A DNA stretch of 64,000 nt from Bacteroides rodentium JCM 16496 (GCF_000614125.1 NZ_BAKJ01000015.1:27834-91833); one strand, 5' to 3'. Shown: positions 46,344 to 55,828, counted from the stretch's first letter. Notes: generated from the letters alone by a model not told the origin. Numbers and translations are program-made.

Positions 46344-48857
46344 TTAAGTTGTTGATAATTGGGGATTACGTTTGCTTTCCGCAAGCCGCTTGATAGCCAG
46401 TTCAAGGTTGCCGCCCAGCTTCTCGGCGAGGGCGAACAGTTCCATTTTCTCGCTTTCCTCTGTCGTGAACGTGTAATATTCTTCCAGCGAAACTTCTGTG
46501 GCATATACCGCCGACTGCGTGCCGCCCAGCGAGAAGAAGACTTCCTTGTACTTCCGTCCGGGGTGGTTCGCCATGTTGATAGACAATATCTGCGAACGCT
46601 CCTTGTCGGTCAGTCCGAGCAGGTTTTGTATGCTGTCGAACTTATTCAAGTATTTTCTTTGGTCTAACAAAATCTTGCAGTCCGAGTTATTGATGATACT
46701 CTCTTTCACTATGGGCGAGGAAATAATATCTTCCACTTCCTGCGTTACCACAATCGCTTCCCCGAAATACTTTCGGACGGTTTTGTACAAATATTTTATG
46801 TAGTCCGCCATGTTCGCCGATGCAATCGCTTTCCACGCTTCCTCGATTAGTATTAACTTCCTTATTCCCTTTAACTTGCGCATCTTGTTTATAAAGGCTT
46901 CCATGATGATGATAGTCGTTATCGGGAATAAAATCTTGTGGTCTTTGATATTATCCAATTCAAAGACAATGAAGCGTTTATGCAGCAAATCCAGCTCCTT
47001 GTCGGAGTTCAGCAAATAGTCATACTCGCCACCCTTGTAATAGGGTTCAAGCACGTTCAGGAAGTTGTCTATGTCGAAATCCTTTTCCCTGACGTTCTTC
47101 TGTTCAAGCTGTCGGCGGTAATCATCCCGGACAAACTCGTAGAACGTGTTGAAGCAGGGCGTTACCGATTTATCCCCTGTGATACGTTCGATATAGGCAC
47201 TTACCGCATTGGACAACGCCACTTCTTCCGACCGCTTGGGGGCTTCATCGTCCCGCTTCCATAAAGTAAGGATAAGGGTCTTGATACTCTCTTTCTTCTC
47301 GATGTCAAATACTCCGTCCTCGACATAGAACGGGTTGAACGCTATCGGGTTCTCGTTGGTGTAGGTGAAATAAATCCCGTCCTCACCGTGCGTGCGATTG
47401 TGGATAAGCTGGGACAACCCCAAGTAGCTGTTACCCGTATCTACTAATAGCACGTGCGCACCCTGCTCGTAATACTGGCGCACCATGTGGTTGGTGAAGA
47501 AAGACTTCCCGCTACCGCTCGGCCCAAGTATGAACTTGTTGCGGTTGGTGGTGATGCCTTTCTTCATGGGCAAATCCGATATGTCGATGTGCAGCGGGCG
47601 ACCGCTTACCCTGTCCACCATTTTGATGCCGAACGGCGAAAGCGAACTCTTGTAGTTCGTTTCTTCCACGAACAGGCAGAGAGCCTGCCCCAAGAACGTG
47701 TAGAAACTTTCCTCTGCCGGGAAGTCGGCTTCGTTGCCGGGTATGCCCGCCCAAAAGAGCGTGGGCGTATCGACCGTGTTGTGGCGTGGCTTGCACTCCA
47801 TTAGCGCAAGCTGGCTTCCCACATCGTTGCGTATGCGTTTGAGTTCGTCCCGGTCGTCACTCCATGCCATGACGTTGCAGTGGCAGCGCACCGAGACAAG
47901 CCCCTTGCTGTGGGCTTCATTCAGGTACTCGTCTATCCACTCCTTGTTCACTTGGTTGGCACGGGAGTAGCGGGAGAGCGATTGCATATTCCGGGCGGTC
48001 TGCTCGAAGTTCTTCAGGTTTTCGGCGTGGTCGTCTATGAAGATGAACTGGTTATAGACGTGGTTACACGACAACAGCACGCCCACCGGGGCGGCGAAAC
48101 TTAACCTGCAATCGCTTCTGTCGGTGGAAAGTTTCTCAAATCGGCAGTCCGTCCCGACTTTTCCGGGCAAATCTTCCACGTCCGAAAGCGTGTGCAGGCA
48201 CAGTATATCGTCCCCGACACGCATTTCTTCCGGGTACAGCCCGATGTCTTTCAGGCAAGTAGTGTCGGTTTGCGAGAGCGAGAAGTATTTCTCGATGATG
48301 CCCGCCTTTCCGTCCTGCCCGGTGATTTCCGATGCCGCCAGCCGGGTAAGGGTGACAAACCCGCTGTCGTTCATTATCCTTTCAAATTGCCCGACCGCTT
48401 CGATGAACTTTGCCGCCGTTTCCTTGTCGGCTATCTCCTGCGGGACAATCCTGCCCCGGCAGAGGGTGGAGAAGTCGCTCTGTCGGCGGCTTCTCTCCCT
48501 TGTCGTTTTCGTCAGGAACAGGTAGCAGTAATGGTTCAGGAACGGGCGTTCATTGAAGTGCCGTTCAAAGGAGCGACTTAAAAAACTAAGTTCGTCCCTT
48601 TCGGTGTCGGGCTGGTAGCTCTCCTTGATGAAGAAGTCCTGCTTGTGTACTATGGAGTAGTCGGGCAGCACCTTGATTGCCTTGTACCATGCCGAATGTA
48701 TGGCTTCGTACTCGGCACTGGTGACGGTGAACAGTTCGGGCAGTTCCACCTTGAAAGCCACCGTTATGTCCGCATCCTTTGAAATGATGCAGCCGTTCTC
48801 CACCGCCAAAAGTGGAAATTTCCTTTCCAGCGTGGTAGCCTTTAATGTATTCCTCAT
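46344..48857 (-). CDS. traG: Conjugative transposon ATPase TraG (VirB4-like)
   Basis: 837 residues from ATG 48857 (MRNTLKATTLERKFPLL), which overlaps the traF stop as ATGA. Walker A is FILGPSGSGKSFFTNH; Walker B is KLILIEEAWKAIA; the conserved VVTQEVEDI follows. This cytoplasmic/inner-membrane ATPase powers the type IV channel. The frame stays open upstream and joins the traF coding region, but that fusion disappears once a frameshift in traF is recognised (see traF). Confidence 0.92.
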   Translation of the reverse strand: MRNTLKATTLERKFPLLAVENGCIISKDADITVAFKVELPELFTVTSAEYEAIHSAWYKAIKVLPDYSIVHKQDFFIKESYQPDTERDELSFLSRSFERHFNERPFLNHYCYLFLTKTTRERSRRQSDFSTLCRGRIVPQEIADKETAAKFIEAVGQFERIMNDSGFVTLTRLAASEITGQDGKAGIIEKYFSLSQTDTTCLKDIGLYPEEMRVGDDILCLHTLSDVEDLPGKVGTDCRFEKLSTDRSDCRLSFAAPVGVLLSCNHVYNQFIFIDDHAENLKNFEQTARNMQSLSRYSRANQVNKEWIDEYLNEAHSKGLVSVRCHCNVMAWSDDRDELKRIRNDVGSQLALMECKPRHNTVDTPTLFWAGIPGNEADFPAEESFYTFLGQALCLFVEETNYKSSLSPFGIKMVDRVSGRPLHIDISDLPMKKGITTNRNKFILGPSGSGKSFFTNHMVRQYYEQGAHVLLVDTGNSYLGLSQLIHNRTHGEDGIYFTYTNENPIAFNPFYVEDGVFDIEKKESIKTLILTLWKRDDEAPKRSEEVALSNAVSAYIERITGDKSVTPCFNTFYEFVRDDYRRQLEQKNVREKDFDIDNFLNVLEPYYKGGEYDYLLNSDKELDLLHKRFIVFELDNIKDHKILFPITTIIIMEAFINKMRKLKGIRKLILIEEAWKAIASANMADYIKYLYKTVRKYFGEAIVVTQEVEDIISSPIVKESIINNSDCKILLDQRKYLNKFDSIQNLLGLTDKERSQILSINMANHPGRKYKEVFFSLGGTQSAVYATEVSLEEYYTFTTEESEKMELFALAEKLGGNLELAIKRLAESKRNPQLSTT

Positions 48858-49187
48858 GTTCTTTCTTCCTTTCTTCTTTTGTAATTGAACAGCCGGGGTA
48901 TCGCCTTTCGGCTGATAATGAAGCGTGGGTGTCTTTTGCGTGCGGCTGCTTTCATCAGCGTGCGTGCCGTACCGTGCGTTGAGCCGGAACGTCTGCCACA
49001 CGAGCAGCAGCGAAGCCGACACGATGAAACCGATACATAGCCACTGGTTCACGCCAGCCATGAACAGGACGATGAACACCACGAAGACGGCGAGCAAGCC
49101 GCCGCAAAAGATAAAGAGGTACTGGCTTTTCAGCCCCTTGAACTCCACCGGCTTCCCGATACCCCTGTTTACCGGATATTCAGACAT
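48854..49187 (-). pseudogene. traF: Conjugative transposon protein TraF (DUF4133), frameshifted
   Basis: Start ATG 49187 (MSEYPVNRGIGKPVEFKGLK), with two transmembrane helices (YLFIFCGGLLAVFVVFIVLF, WLCIGFIVSASLLLVW). In the starting frame the sequence after FRLNARYGTH is unlike the family and runs into traG. The next frame instead reads LMKAAARKRHPRFIISRKAI and stops at 48854-48856, exactly overlapping the traG start, as expected for DUF4133. Two missing bases (or one extra) at about 48959-48963 explain this. Repaired length is ~112 residues. It is a VirB3-like partner of TraG. Confidence 0.8.
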
Positions 49188-49197
49188 AGCCGCCGTT

Positions 49198-49494
49198 TTA
49201 GAGGAAGAACGACCGCAGGATAGTGGCGGCGACAATCAGGAAGATACACGCCCCGAACCAACTGGCAGCGGTCTTTGAGGTGTCGGGGTCGCCGCTTGAA
49301 AATTTGTTATACACTTTTACCCCGCCAATCAAGCCGCAGACCGCCCCGATTGCGTACACCAGTTTTGTTCCGGGGTCGAAATACCCTGTGATTAGGTTCG
49401 TGGCTTCGGTGATGCCCGCCTGCCCGTTGCCCTGTGCGTAGGCACTTACCGCAGCGGCAAGGATAGCCGCCGACAAAAAGATTTTCTTTCTCAT
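49198..49494 (-). CDS. traE: Conjugative transposon protein TraE (DUF4134)
   Basis: 98 residues: signal peptide (KIFLSAAILAAAVSAYAQ), then two hydrophobic helices (LVYAIGAVCGLIGGVKVYNK, WFGACIFLIVAATILRSFFL). It is a VirB2/pilin-like protein by size and topology. It lies 10 bp before traF. Upstream on its coding strand is a hairpin plus the leader motif shared with the DUF4099 gene. Confidence 0.88.
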   Translation of the reverse strand: MRKKIFLSAAILAAAVSAYAQGNGQAGITEATNLITGYFDPGTKLVYAIGAVCGLIGGVKVYNKFSSGDPDTSKTAASWFGACIFLIVAATILRSFFL

Positions 49495-49551
49495 TGTGAT
49501 TTGTTTTTAATGCCGGGCGGCGGGTGGGAAGTCCGCCTTTCCCGGCTGGTG

Positions 49552-49587
49552 AATAATTTGAAATTTTAGTGGTCGGGGATAGTCCCG
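49552..49587 (-). repeat. Hairpin plus ACCACTAAAATTTCAA leader motif (copy 1)
   Basis: Read on the minus strand: CGGGACTATCCCCG, then ACCACTAAAATTTCAAATTA and TT. The same arrangement occurs at 57402-57438 before the DUF4099 gene. It lies 58 bp upstream of traE, probably in its leader. Confidence 0.55.
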
Positions 49588-49658
49588 TTTGTCTGTTTGG
49601 TTTTCAGGTTGCCAATCAACCGTAGTCACGTTGCTTCATATTGTTACACATTATTACA

Positions 49659-49961
49659 TTATAGGAAATCGTTCATGTCGAACGCTTCGTGTTCCTTGCT
49701 TATACCGCCAGCTTCGGCAGGGACAGTAGCCGTAGCCAGTTCCGCTTCGTTGCGTCCCAGCAGTTCCGCCACCTTTGCCAGCCCGCCGTTGATGTTCTCC
49801 ACCACCGCATCGTAGAGGTTTGTTCCCTCAATCCTTGCCAGTGTCCCGGCGGCTTGCCGCTGTTCCGCTTCGGTGGAGGTGTCGGCGTTCGCCGTGCGTA
49901 CCGCTTCGCCCAGTTCGTCAAAGCTCACGCCCGTAGCCCGCCCGGTATCATCGTCACCCAT
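49659..49961 (-). CDS. ICE protein in traD position
   Basis: 100 residues from ATG 49961. Acidic and soluble, with a helical pattern (GVSFDELGEAVRTANADTST, AGGISKEHEAFDMNDFL at the end). No named domain was recognised; synteny between traC- and traE-position genes suggests traD. It overlaps the upstream gene by 37 bp. Confidence 0.6.
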   Translation of the reverse strand: MGDDDTGRATGVSFDELGEAVRTANADTSTEAEQRQAAGTLARIEGTNLYDAVVENINGGLAKVAELLGRNEAELATATVPAEAGGISKEHEAFDMNDFL

Positions 49962-50284
49962 GTACCGGCTATTTCCTCGTCCTCGTAGTCGGGTTCGTCA
50001 TTCTCGTAACCGGGCGTTTCTTCTGGCTGTTCGTCAGCCTGCGGCGCAAAAATAGTATCATTTTCAGCCGCTTGCGGGAGGTGTCCCGATTTGTCCTGCG
50101 CTGTCCCGATTAGTCCACCCTTGTATCGGCTTTCGCCTATCAGTGTGTAGCCTGAAACTTCGTTTCGTGGAAGCGGCGCATCATCCGTTCTGCCCGGTGA
50201 TGTCCGGCTGTCCGTGTAGCGATACCACAGCCATAGGGCGATATAGTACACCAAAAGCCCGGTTAATATGCAATAGGCTACCAT
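49925..50284 (-). CDS. ICE membrane-anchored protein in traC position
   Basis: 119 residues. One N-terminal transmembrane helix (MVAYCILTGLLVYYIALWLW) is followed by a charged, disordered-looking tail rich in Glu/Asp/Pro (ADEQPEETPGYENDEPDYED). It lies between the DUF3408 gene (2 bp) and the traD-position gene (overlap). Assignment to traC rests on order only. Confidence 0.6.
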   Translation of the reverse strand: MVAYCILTGLLVYYIALWLWYRYTDSRTSPGRTDDAPLPRNEVSGYTLIGESRYKGGLIGTAQDKSGHLPQAAENDTIFAPQADEQPEETPGYENDEPDYEDEEIAGTWVTMIPGGLRA

Positions 50285-50286
50285 AG

Positions 50287-50715
50287 CTAAAAGGGCTTTT
50301 GGAAGTGGCTTTCGTACAGTGTGTTTATCTCGTCTTGGTACTGCTCGAAGTGGCGCAGCAGAATGTTTTCCACGTAGCTGCTTACCGTCACCTTTCGCCC
50401 GCCTATCACTGTCACGATACGCATCAGCTTCTCGTGCGTGGTGCGGCTCACGTACAAGGGCTGTCGGTCTGCCAGTTCTACTTTCTGAAAATAGGTTTCC
50501 TGGTAGTCACCCGAACCGCCCTTGCGCTTGCGGGGTGTCGGTTTCTCCACCCGCACCGTTTCAGCCTGCCGTCCCTCGTGGGCGGTTTCCGTTTCGCCGC
50601 CGGGCTGCGGTGCATCATCCGGCTGGCTCTCCCGCTTGGCGGGTACGCCTTGCGAGATAAGTTCTTTCATGAAATCCTCGTCTATCTTCGGCATCCCGCC
50701 GCTTTGCTTTGCCAT
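50287..50715 (-). CDS. traB: DUF3408 protein (TraB position)
   Basis: 142 residues. A disordered, charged N-terminus (KPTPRKRKGGSGDY) is followed by a compact C-terminal domain (QPLYVSRTTHEKLMRIVTVI, KVTVSSYVENILLRHFEQYQ) resembling a ribbon-helix-helix fold, as in DUF3408. It is adjacent to the ParA-like gene (1 bp gap). The pair likely forms a ParA/DNA-binding-adaptor system acting on element DNA. Confidence 0.78.
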   Translation of the reverse strand: MAKQSGGMPKIDEDFMKELISQGVPAKRESQPDDAPQPGGETETAHEGRQAETVRVEKPTPRKRKGGSGDYQETYFQKVELADRQPLYVSRTTHEKLMRIVTVIGGRKVTVSSYVENILLRHFEQYQDEINTLYESHFQKPF

Positions 50716-50716
50716 A

Positions 50717-51499
50717 TCATTGTAATTTGATGTAGTACACTATTTCGGTTATCAGTTCTTCCAAGTTGCTTCCCCTCACCAGCGGGCGGCTGGCGGGAAA
50801 GAGCGTGGAGCGGAACACCGCCTTTCTATCCGCCACCAGTTCCTTTTTGTAGCGTTTGGTATCGGGGATAAAGGTTCTCATCAGCGGTAGTTCCAGTTCC
50901 TTAATGGTCTTGTCATAGGCGGCGTAGAGGTCTGTTTTTTCCCGACCGTCCACCATGTTCCAAAAGAGGTACAGCCCGGCAAGTCGGCAGGCTTCATTCT
51001 TCACCAATAGCTTTTGGATAGCCATTGCGAACGACAGGCTGCTTTCCAGCACCACCTTGTCGGCTGAAATGGGGGTGAAGATGTAGTCCATGCCCGCGAG
51101 GGAGTTTATCACGCCCTCGCTGTTCACCGTGCCGGGCAGGTCGAAAAAGACAATATCCGGCACGTGTCCGGCGGCTATATGTTCGTCAGCCGTTGCAATC
51201 GCCTTTTCGGGTGAACTGCACAATACCGGGTAGGCTTTCTTCCCCAGCCGGGTAAACTGTTCATACGCCATGCGCTTGTAATCTTCATCCGCTCCGACCT
51301 GCTCGGCATCCCGCTTGCGCATCCCGGCAATGGAGTGTTGGGGGTAGTCGCAATCGACCACCGCCACATCGTAACCTTTGAGGTAATAGAGGTAACTCGC
51401 CGCCAGCACGGTAAAGGTGGTTTTGCCGACCCCGCCCTTTTGGGTGGAAAAGGCGACATAAAGGGGTGTTTTCTCGTTTTCCATATTGCTTTCGTTCAT
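50717..51499 (-). CDS. traA: ParA-family ATPase TraA
   Basis: 260 residues (255 if the second ATG at 51484 is used). Deviant Walker A FSTQKGGVGKTTFTVLA at the N-terminus, VDCDYPQHS as the A' motif, and FFDLPGTVNSEGVI as Walker B. ParA-type ATPases position or segregate DNA; in these elements TraA is first in the tra operon together with TraB. The 570 bp upstream are gene-free and packed with TTGAAAT/ATTTCAA repeats that could be its binding site. Confidence 0.87.
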   Translation of the reverse strand: MNESNMENEKTPLYVAFSTQKGGVGKTTFTVLAASYLYYLKGYDVAVVDCDYPQHSIAGMRKRDAEQVGADEDYKRMAYEQFTRLGKKAYPVLCSSPEKAIATADEHIAAGHVPDIVFFDLPGTVNSEGVINSLAGMDYIFTPISADKVVLESSLSFAMAIQKLLVKNEACRLAGLYLFWNMVDGREKTDLYAAYDKTIKELELPLMRTFIPDTKRYKKELVADRKAVFRSTLFPASRPLVRGSNLEELITEIVYYIKLQ

Positions 51500-51735
51500 T
51501 ATTGGTTGATAGATTTATTTATTGCTTTCAATCAATCCAGCCATATAGCTTTCTTTGTTTCCATATTGCAATTTTGAAATATTGAAAGACTGTTTTATTT
51601 CAATCTTGTTTTCCTGCTTTCATTCTTCCTTGAAATATTGAAATCCTGCAATCACGTTTTTTTGAAATCCTGCTTTCAATCATTCTTGCCTGATTGAAAT
51701 ATGTCTTTCAATCTTGAAATCCGATGCAAAAAAAG
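51500..51735. repeat. TTGAAAT / TTTCAAT repeat cluster upstream of traA
   Basis: About 235 bp of AT-rich DNA with at least five TTGAAAT and four TTTCAAT units in both orientations, including two TTGAAATATTGAAA tandem pairs and two copies of TTGAAATCCTGC. It contrasts with the GC-rich coding DNA on both sides. It fits a partition-like site or operator for TraA/TraB; no gene is present. Confidence 0.6.
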
Positions 51736-51839
51736 GGAGAAAAAACGTCCCCTGAAAACCTTGTCCCGATTTGTCCTGTGCTGTCCCGATTTGTCCACCA
51801 ACCACCTATTTTACAGCATTATAAATCACCGTTACTTTG

Positions 51840-52066
51840 CAGCGGAGTAACGAACCGCAGGGGGCGGAGGTGTAAAAACGGGCTGGTGAACGCAGGGCTT
51901 ACCGTTCCACGCTAACCCCAATCCGTCCGTGACGGATTTCGATTTTCGTCAGAAAATAGCAAGGTGTGTTTTGTAGCATACAAAACGTTTTCCGTGCCTG
52001 AAAACGCCTTGCCCCTTGCGGGGGTAAAAATCACTCCGAAGTCGTAATTTTTTAATTGAAAGAAGT
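51840..52066. other. Candidate oriT region
   Basis: Directly upstream of mobA and divergent from traA. It holds three compact inverted repeats: AATCCGTC/GACGGATT (51920-51938), GTTTTGTA/TACAAAAC (51968-51986) and CCCC/GGGG (52012-52023), plus CGTTTT/AAAACG (51986-52006). No gene is visible. In related elements the transfer origin lies just upstream of the mob genes. No nic site can be fixed from sequence alone. Confidence 0.5.
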
Positions 52067-52489
52067 ATGGAAACAAGAAGAACCAACAAGGGCGGTCGCC
52101 CCGCCCTCGCAGACCCGGCGAAGCACCGCCATGTCCTCTACCTGAACGACCGGGAGAACGCCCGCTTCCTCTCGCAATGGGAGCAGTCGGGCGTTACAAG
52201 CAAGTCCCGTTTTATCGCCGCCCGGTTGTTCGGCGAGCCGTTCCGGGTGGTGAAAGTGGAGAAAACAGCGGTCGAGTATTGCGCCCGGCTGACCGAATTT
52301 TATGCACAATTCAGAGCCGTGGCGGTCAATTACAACCAAGTTGTAAAGGCGTTGCATAGCAATTTTTCGGAGAAAAAGGCATTGGCTTTTCTCTATAAAC
52401 TGGAGAAAGCGACCACCGAACTGGCGATGTTGAACCGTCAGGTTATCGACCTGACAAACGAGTGCAAGGAACTATGGTTGCCAAAATAA
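52067..52489 (+). CDS. mobA: Mobilization accessory protein MobA
   Basis: 140 residues. The basic N-terminus (METRRTNKGGRPALADPAKH) is followed by a ribbon-helix-helix-like segment (RHVLYLNDRENARFLSQWEQ, SGVTSKSRFIAARLFG) and helices. It overlaps the relaxase gene by 16 bp. Proteins of this type bind oriT and recruit the relaxase. Confidence 0.8.
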   Translation: METRRTNKGGRPALADPAKHRHVLYLNDRENARFLSQWEQSGVTSKSRFIAARLFGEPFRVVKVEKTAVEYCARLTEFYAQFRAVAVNYNQVVKALHSNFSEKKALAFLYKLEKATTELAMLNRQVIDLTNECKELWLPK

Positions 52490-53742
52490 GCACGGGCGGC
52501 AATATGTTCGGCGCACTGGCTTACAACCAAAACAAGGTGGACAGCGAGGAAGCAAAGGTGCTTTTCTCCAACCGGATGCTGTTGGGCGAGGACGGGAATT
52601 TCTCTATCGGCGAGTGTATGCGCAGCTTTGAAATGCAGATGCCCGTCCAGCTATCCACCAAGAAGCCGATACTTCATATTTCCATAAACCCGCACCCGGA
52701 AGACGTGCTGACCGACCAGCAGCTTTCCGACATCGCACGGGAGTATATGCGGAAGTTGGGCTATGGCGACCAGCCTTATTTGGTGTACAAGCATACCGAC
52801 ATCGCCCGCCACCATATCCACATCGTTGGGTTGCGGGTGGACGAGAACGGCAAGCCGCTGAATGACAGGTTCGAGCATCGGCGCAGCAAGCAAATCACCC
52901 GTGAACTGGAAAGGAAATACAACCTGCACCCGGCAGAGCGGAAGGAGCGTGCCGAACGCCCGGAACTTAAAAAGGTGGACTATGCAGCCGGGGACGTGAA
53001 GCACCAAATCGGCAACACCGTGAAAGCGGCTTGCTATGGCTACCGCTTCCAGTCGTTCGGAGAGTACAAGGCTTTGCTTGCCGCTTACAACGTGTGCGCC
53101 GAGGAAGTCAAGGGTGAGGTGAACGGCAAGCCCTATCAGGGCATTATCTATTCCGCCATGAACGACAAGGGCGAAAAGGTGGGCAACCCGGTAAAGGCTT
53201 CCCGCATCGGCAAGTCGGTGGGCTATGAAGCGGTGCAGCGCAGAATGGAGAAATCGGGCGAAGCAATCAAGAACAGGAAACTGAAAGAGCGTACTCGGAA
53301 GATTGTAGCCACTGCCATGCAGACCACCCGCAGCCGCAAGGAACTGGAACAGCAGCTAAGGAAGCAGGGCATTGACGTGGTATTCCGTCAGAACGACAGC
53401 GGGCGCATCTATGGCGTTACGTTCATCGACCACGACAGCCGTGTGGTGCTGAACGGTTCACGCTTGGGCAAGGAGTATTCGGCGAACGTGTTCAACGAAC
53501 GCTTTTCGGGCGAAACCGGAAAGATGCACCAGCCCGAAGTGTCAGCACCGCAGCAAGACCAATCCACGCATCAGGAACAGCCGGGCTTCATGCCGAAATC
53601 CGACATCGTTTCGGACGTGGCTTCCGTGCTGGGTGCTTTCGGCGGTTTGCTGGGCGGCGGTGCATCAGGCGGTGACGAGCCGCAGGACACCGCCCACCAA
53701 AAGAGAAAGAAGAAAAAGAAGCGCACAAGGCGCATCGACTAA
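52474..53742 (+). CDS. mobB: Relaxase/mobilization nuclease MobB
   Basis: 422 residues from ATG 52474 (MVAKISTGGNMFGALAY). The MobP/MobV-like nuclease motif is YLVYKHTDIARHHIHIVGLR with the metal-binding HxDxxxxHxH; ILHISINPHPED precedes it. A Gly-rich segment (LGAFGGLLGGGASGG) and a Lys/Arg tail end the protein. It cuts and rejoins one strand at oriT and pilots the DNA through the channel. It is between mobA and the coupling protein gene. Confidence 0.9.
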   Translation: MVAKISTGGNMFGALAYNQNKVDSEEAKVLFSNRMLLGEDGNFSIGECMRSFEMQMPVQLSTKKPILHISINPHPEDVLTDQQLSDIAREYMRKLGYGDQPYLVYKHTDIARHHIHIVGLRVDENGKPLNDRFEHRRSKQITRELERKYNLHPAERKERAERPELKKVDYAAGDVKHQIGNTVKAACYGYRFQSFGEYKALLAAYNVCAEEVKGEVNGKPYQGIIYSAMNDKGEKVGNPVKASRIGKSVGYEAVQRRMEKSGEAIKNRKLKERTRKIVATAMQTTRSRKELEQQLRKQGIDVVFRQNDSGRIYGVTFIDHDSRVVLNGSRLGKEYSANVFNERFSGETGKMHQPEVSAPQQDQSTHQEQPGFMPKSDIVSDVASVLGAFGGLLGGGASGGDEPQDTAHQKRKKKKKRTRRID

Positions 53743-53760
53743 CTAAAAAACATTACAATC

Positions 53761-55770
53761 ATGCAACAGGAAGATGATTTGAGAGGGCTTGCAAGGGTCA
53801 TGGACTTTATGCGGGCTATCAGTATTCTATTCGTGGGAATAAACGTGTACTGGTTCTGTTACTCCACCCTGAAAGAATGGGGAATGACGTTTGAGGTGAT
53901 AGACAAGATACTGTGGAACTTCCAGCGCACCACCGGGCTGTTCTCGTCCGTCCTTTGGACGAAACTTTTTGCGGTGGTGTTCCTCGCCCTGTCGTGCATC
54001 GGCACTAAGGGCGTGAAAGAGGAAAAGATAACGTGGGCGAAGATACATTGCAGCCTTGCGGCGGGTGTCGTGTTGTTTTTCCTGAACTGGTGGCTGCTGG
54101 AACTTCCGCTGCCACATACGGCGGACACGGCATTTTACATAGCCACGCTGTCGGCGGGCTATATCTGTATGCTCATGTCGGGTACGTGGATGTCCCGGCT
54201 GTTGAAAAATAACCTAATGGATGATGTCTTTAATACGGAGAACGAGAGTTTCATGCAGGAAACAAGGCTTATCGAGAACGAGTATTCGGTAAATCTGCCT
54301 ACCCGGTTCTACTATAAGAAGAAATGGAATAACGGCTGGATAAATGTCGTGAACCCGTTCCGTGCCAGCCTTGTGTTGGGAACGCCGGGCAGCGGTAAGT
54401 CGTATGCGGTGGTAAACAGTTACATAAAACAGCAAATCGAGAAAGGGTTTGCACTCTATTGTTATGATTACAAGTTTCCCGACCTTTCAGAAATTGCTTA
54501 CAATCACCTGCTTACACACTTGTGCGGCTACAAGGTAAAGCCTAAGTTTTACGTTATCAACTTTGACGACCCCCGCAAGAGCCACCGATGCAATCCGATA
54601 AACGCCAGCTTCATGTCGGACATTGCGGATGCCTATGAAGCCAGCTACACGATTATGCTTAACCTTAATCGCAGCTGGATAAGCAAGCAGGGCGACTTCT
54701 TCGTGGAAAGCCCGATTATTCTTTTGGCAGCTATAATTTGGTATCTCCGTATCTATCAGGGTGGTAAATATTGCACATTCCCGCACGCCATTGAACTGTT
54801 GAACAAGAAATACGCCGATGTGTTCACCATTTTGCGCAGTTATCCCGAACTGGAAAATTATCTTTCCCCGTTCGTAGATGCTTGGGAATCAGATGCCCAA
54901 GAGCAGTTGCAGGGGCAGATTGCCAGTGCGAAAATTCCGCTTTCAAGGATGATTTCACCCGCCCTTTACTGGGTAATGACAGGTGATGATTTTTCACTTG
55001 ACATCAACAACCCGAAAGAGCCTAAAATCTTGGTTGTCGGCAACAATCCTGACCGCCAAAATATCTATTCGGCGGCACTGGGATTATATAATTCCCGTAT
55101 CGTGAAGCTGATAAACAAGAAAGGTCAGCTTAAAAGTTCGGTGATAATAGATGAATTACCGACCATATATTTTCGGGGGTTGGATAATTTGATTGCTACC
55201 GCCCGAAGCAACAAGGTGGCGGTTCTGCTGGGCTTTCAGGATTACAGCCAGCTTACCCGTGACTATGGGGACAAGGAAAGCCGTGTGATACAAAATACCG
55301 TGGGTAACGTGTTCAGCGGTCAGGTGGTCGGTGAAACGGCAAAAATTCTATCGGAACGTTTCGGTAAGGTGTTGCAGAAACGGCAGAGCATGACAATCAA
55401 CCAGCGGGAGAAGTCCACCTCGATAAGCACCCAAATGGACAGCCTGATACCTGCCAGCAAAATATCCAACCTCACGCAAGGTATGTTCGTGGGGGCAGTG
55501 GCAGACAACTTTGATGAACGGATAGAGCAGAAGATTTTCCATTGTGAAATCGTGGTGGACAATGAAAAGGTGAAGCGGGAAACCGCCCGTTACGTGAAGT
55601 TGCCGCAGATTATCGACTTCACCGACAAGGACGGCAACGACCGGATGCAGGAGGAGATACAAGCCAACTATGACCGCATCCGTCAGGAAGTCCGGCAGAT
55701 TGTCGAGGACGAGATAACCCGGATTAAGAACGACCCGGAGCTATGCCACCTGATAAAAGAGGAAGAATAA
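53761..55770 (+). CDS. mobC: Type IV coupling protein MobC (VirD4/TraG-like)
   Basis: 669 residues. Several N-terminal membrane helices (~15-35, 75-135) are followed by the ATPase: Walker A LVLGTPGSGKSYAVVN, Walker B SSVIIDELPTIYF, and the conserved ATARSNKVAVLLGFQDYSQL. It links the relaxosome to the TraE-TraO channel and pumps DNA. It is 18 bp after mobB. Confidence 0.92.
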   Translation: MQQEDDLRGLARVMDFMRAISILFVGINVYWFCYSTLKEWGMTFEVIDKILWNFQRTTGLFSSVLWTKLFAVVFLALSCIGTKGVKEEKITWAKIHCSLAAGVVLFFLNWWLLELPLPHTADTAFYIATLSAGYICMLMSGTWMSRLLKNNLMDDVFNTENESFMQETRLIENEYSVNLPTRFYYKKKWNNGWINVVNPFRASLVLGTPGSGKSYAVVNSYIKQQIEKGFALYCYDYKFPDLSEIAYNHLLTHLCGYKVKPKFYVINFDDPRKSHRCNPINASFMSDIADAYEASYTIMLNLNRSWISKQGDFFVESPIILLAAIIWYLRIYQGGKYCTFPHAIELLNKKYADVFTILRSYPELENYLSPFVDAWESDAQEQLQGQIASAKIPLSRMISPALYWVMTGDDFSLDINNPKEPKILVVGNNPDRQNIYSAALGLYNSRIVKLINKKGQLKSSVIIDELPTIYFRGLDNLIATARSNKVAVLLGFQDYSQLTRDYGDKESRVIQNTVGNVFSGQVVGETAKILSERFGKVLQKRQSMTINQREKSTSISTQMDSLIPASKISNLTQGMFVGAVADNFDERIEQKIFHCEIVVDNEKVKRETARYVKLPQIIDFTDKDGNDRMQEEIQANYDRIRQEVRQIVEDEITRIKNDPELCHLIKEEE

Positions 55771-55828
55771 CCGATATTCTTTCCTGACAGACAGTATTTT
55801 TACTAATTTTGCAGACAAAGAAATGATT

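Noticed and set aside
46344..49235. A single ~960-residue TraF-TraG fusion protein
   Set aside because: A frameshift near 48961 restores a normal TraF C-terminus and an ATGA overlap with traG.
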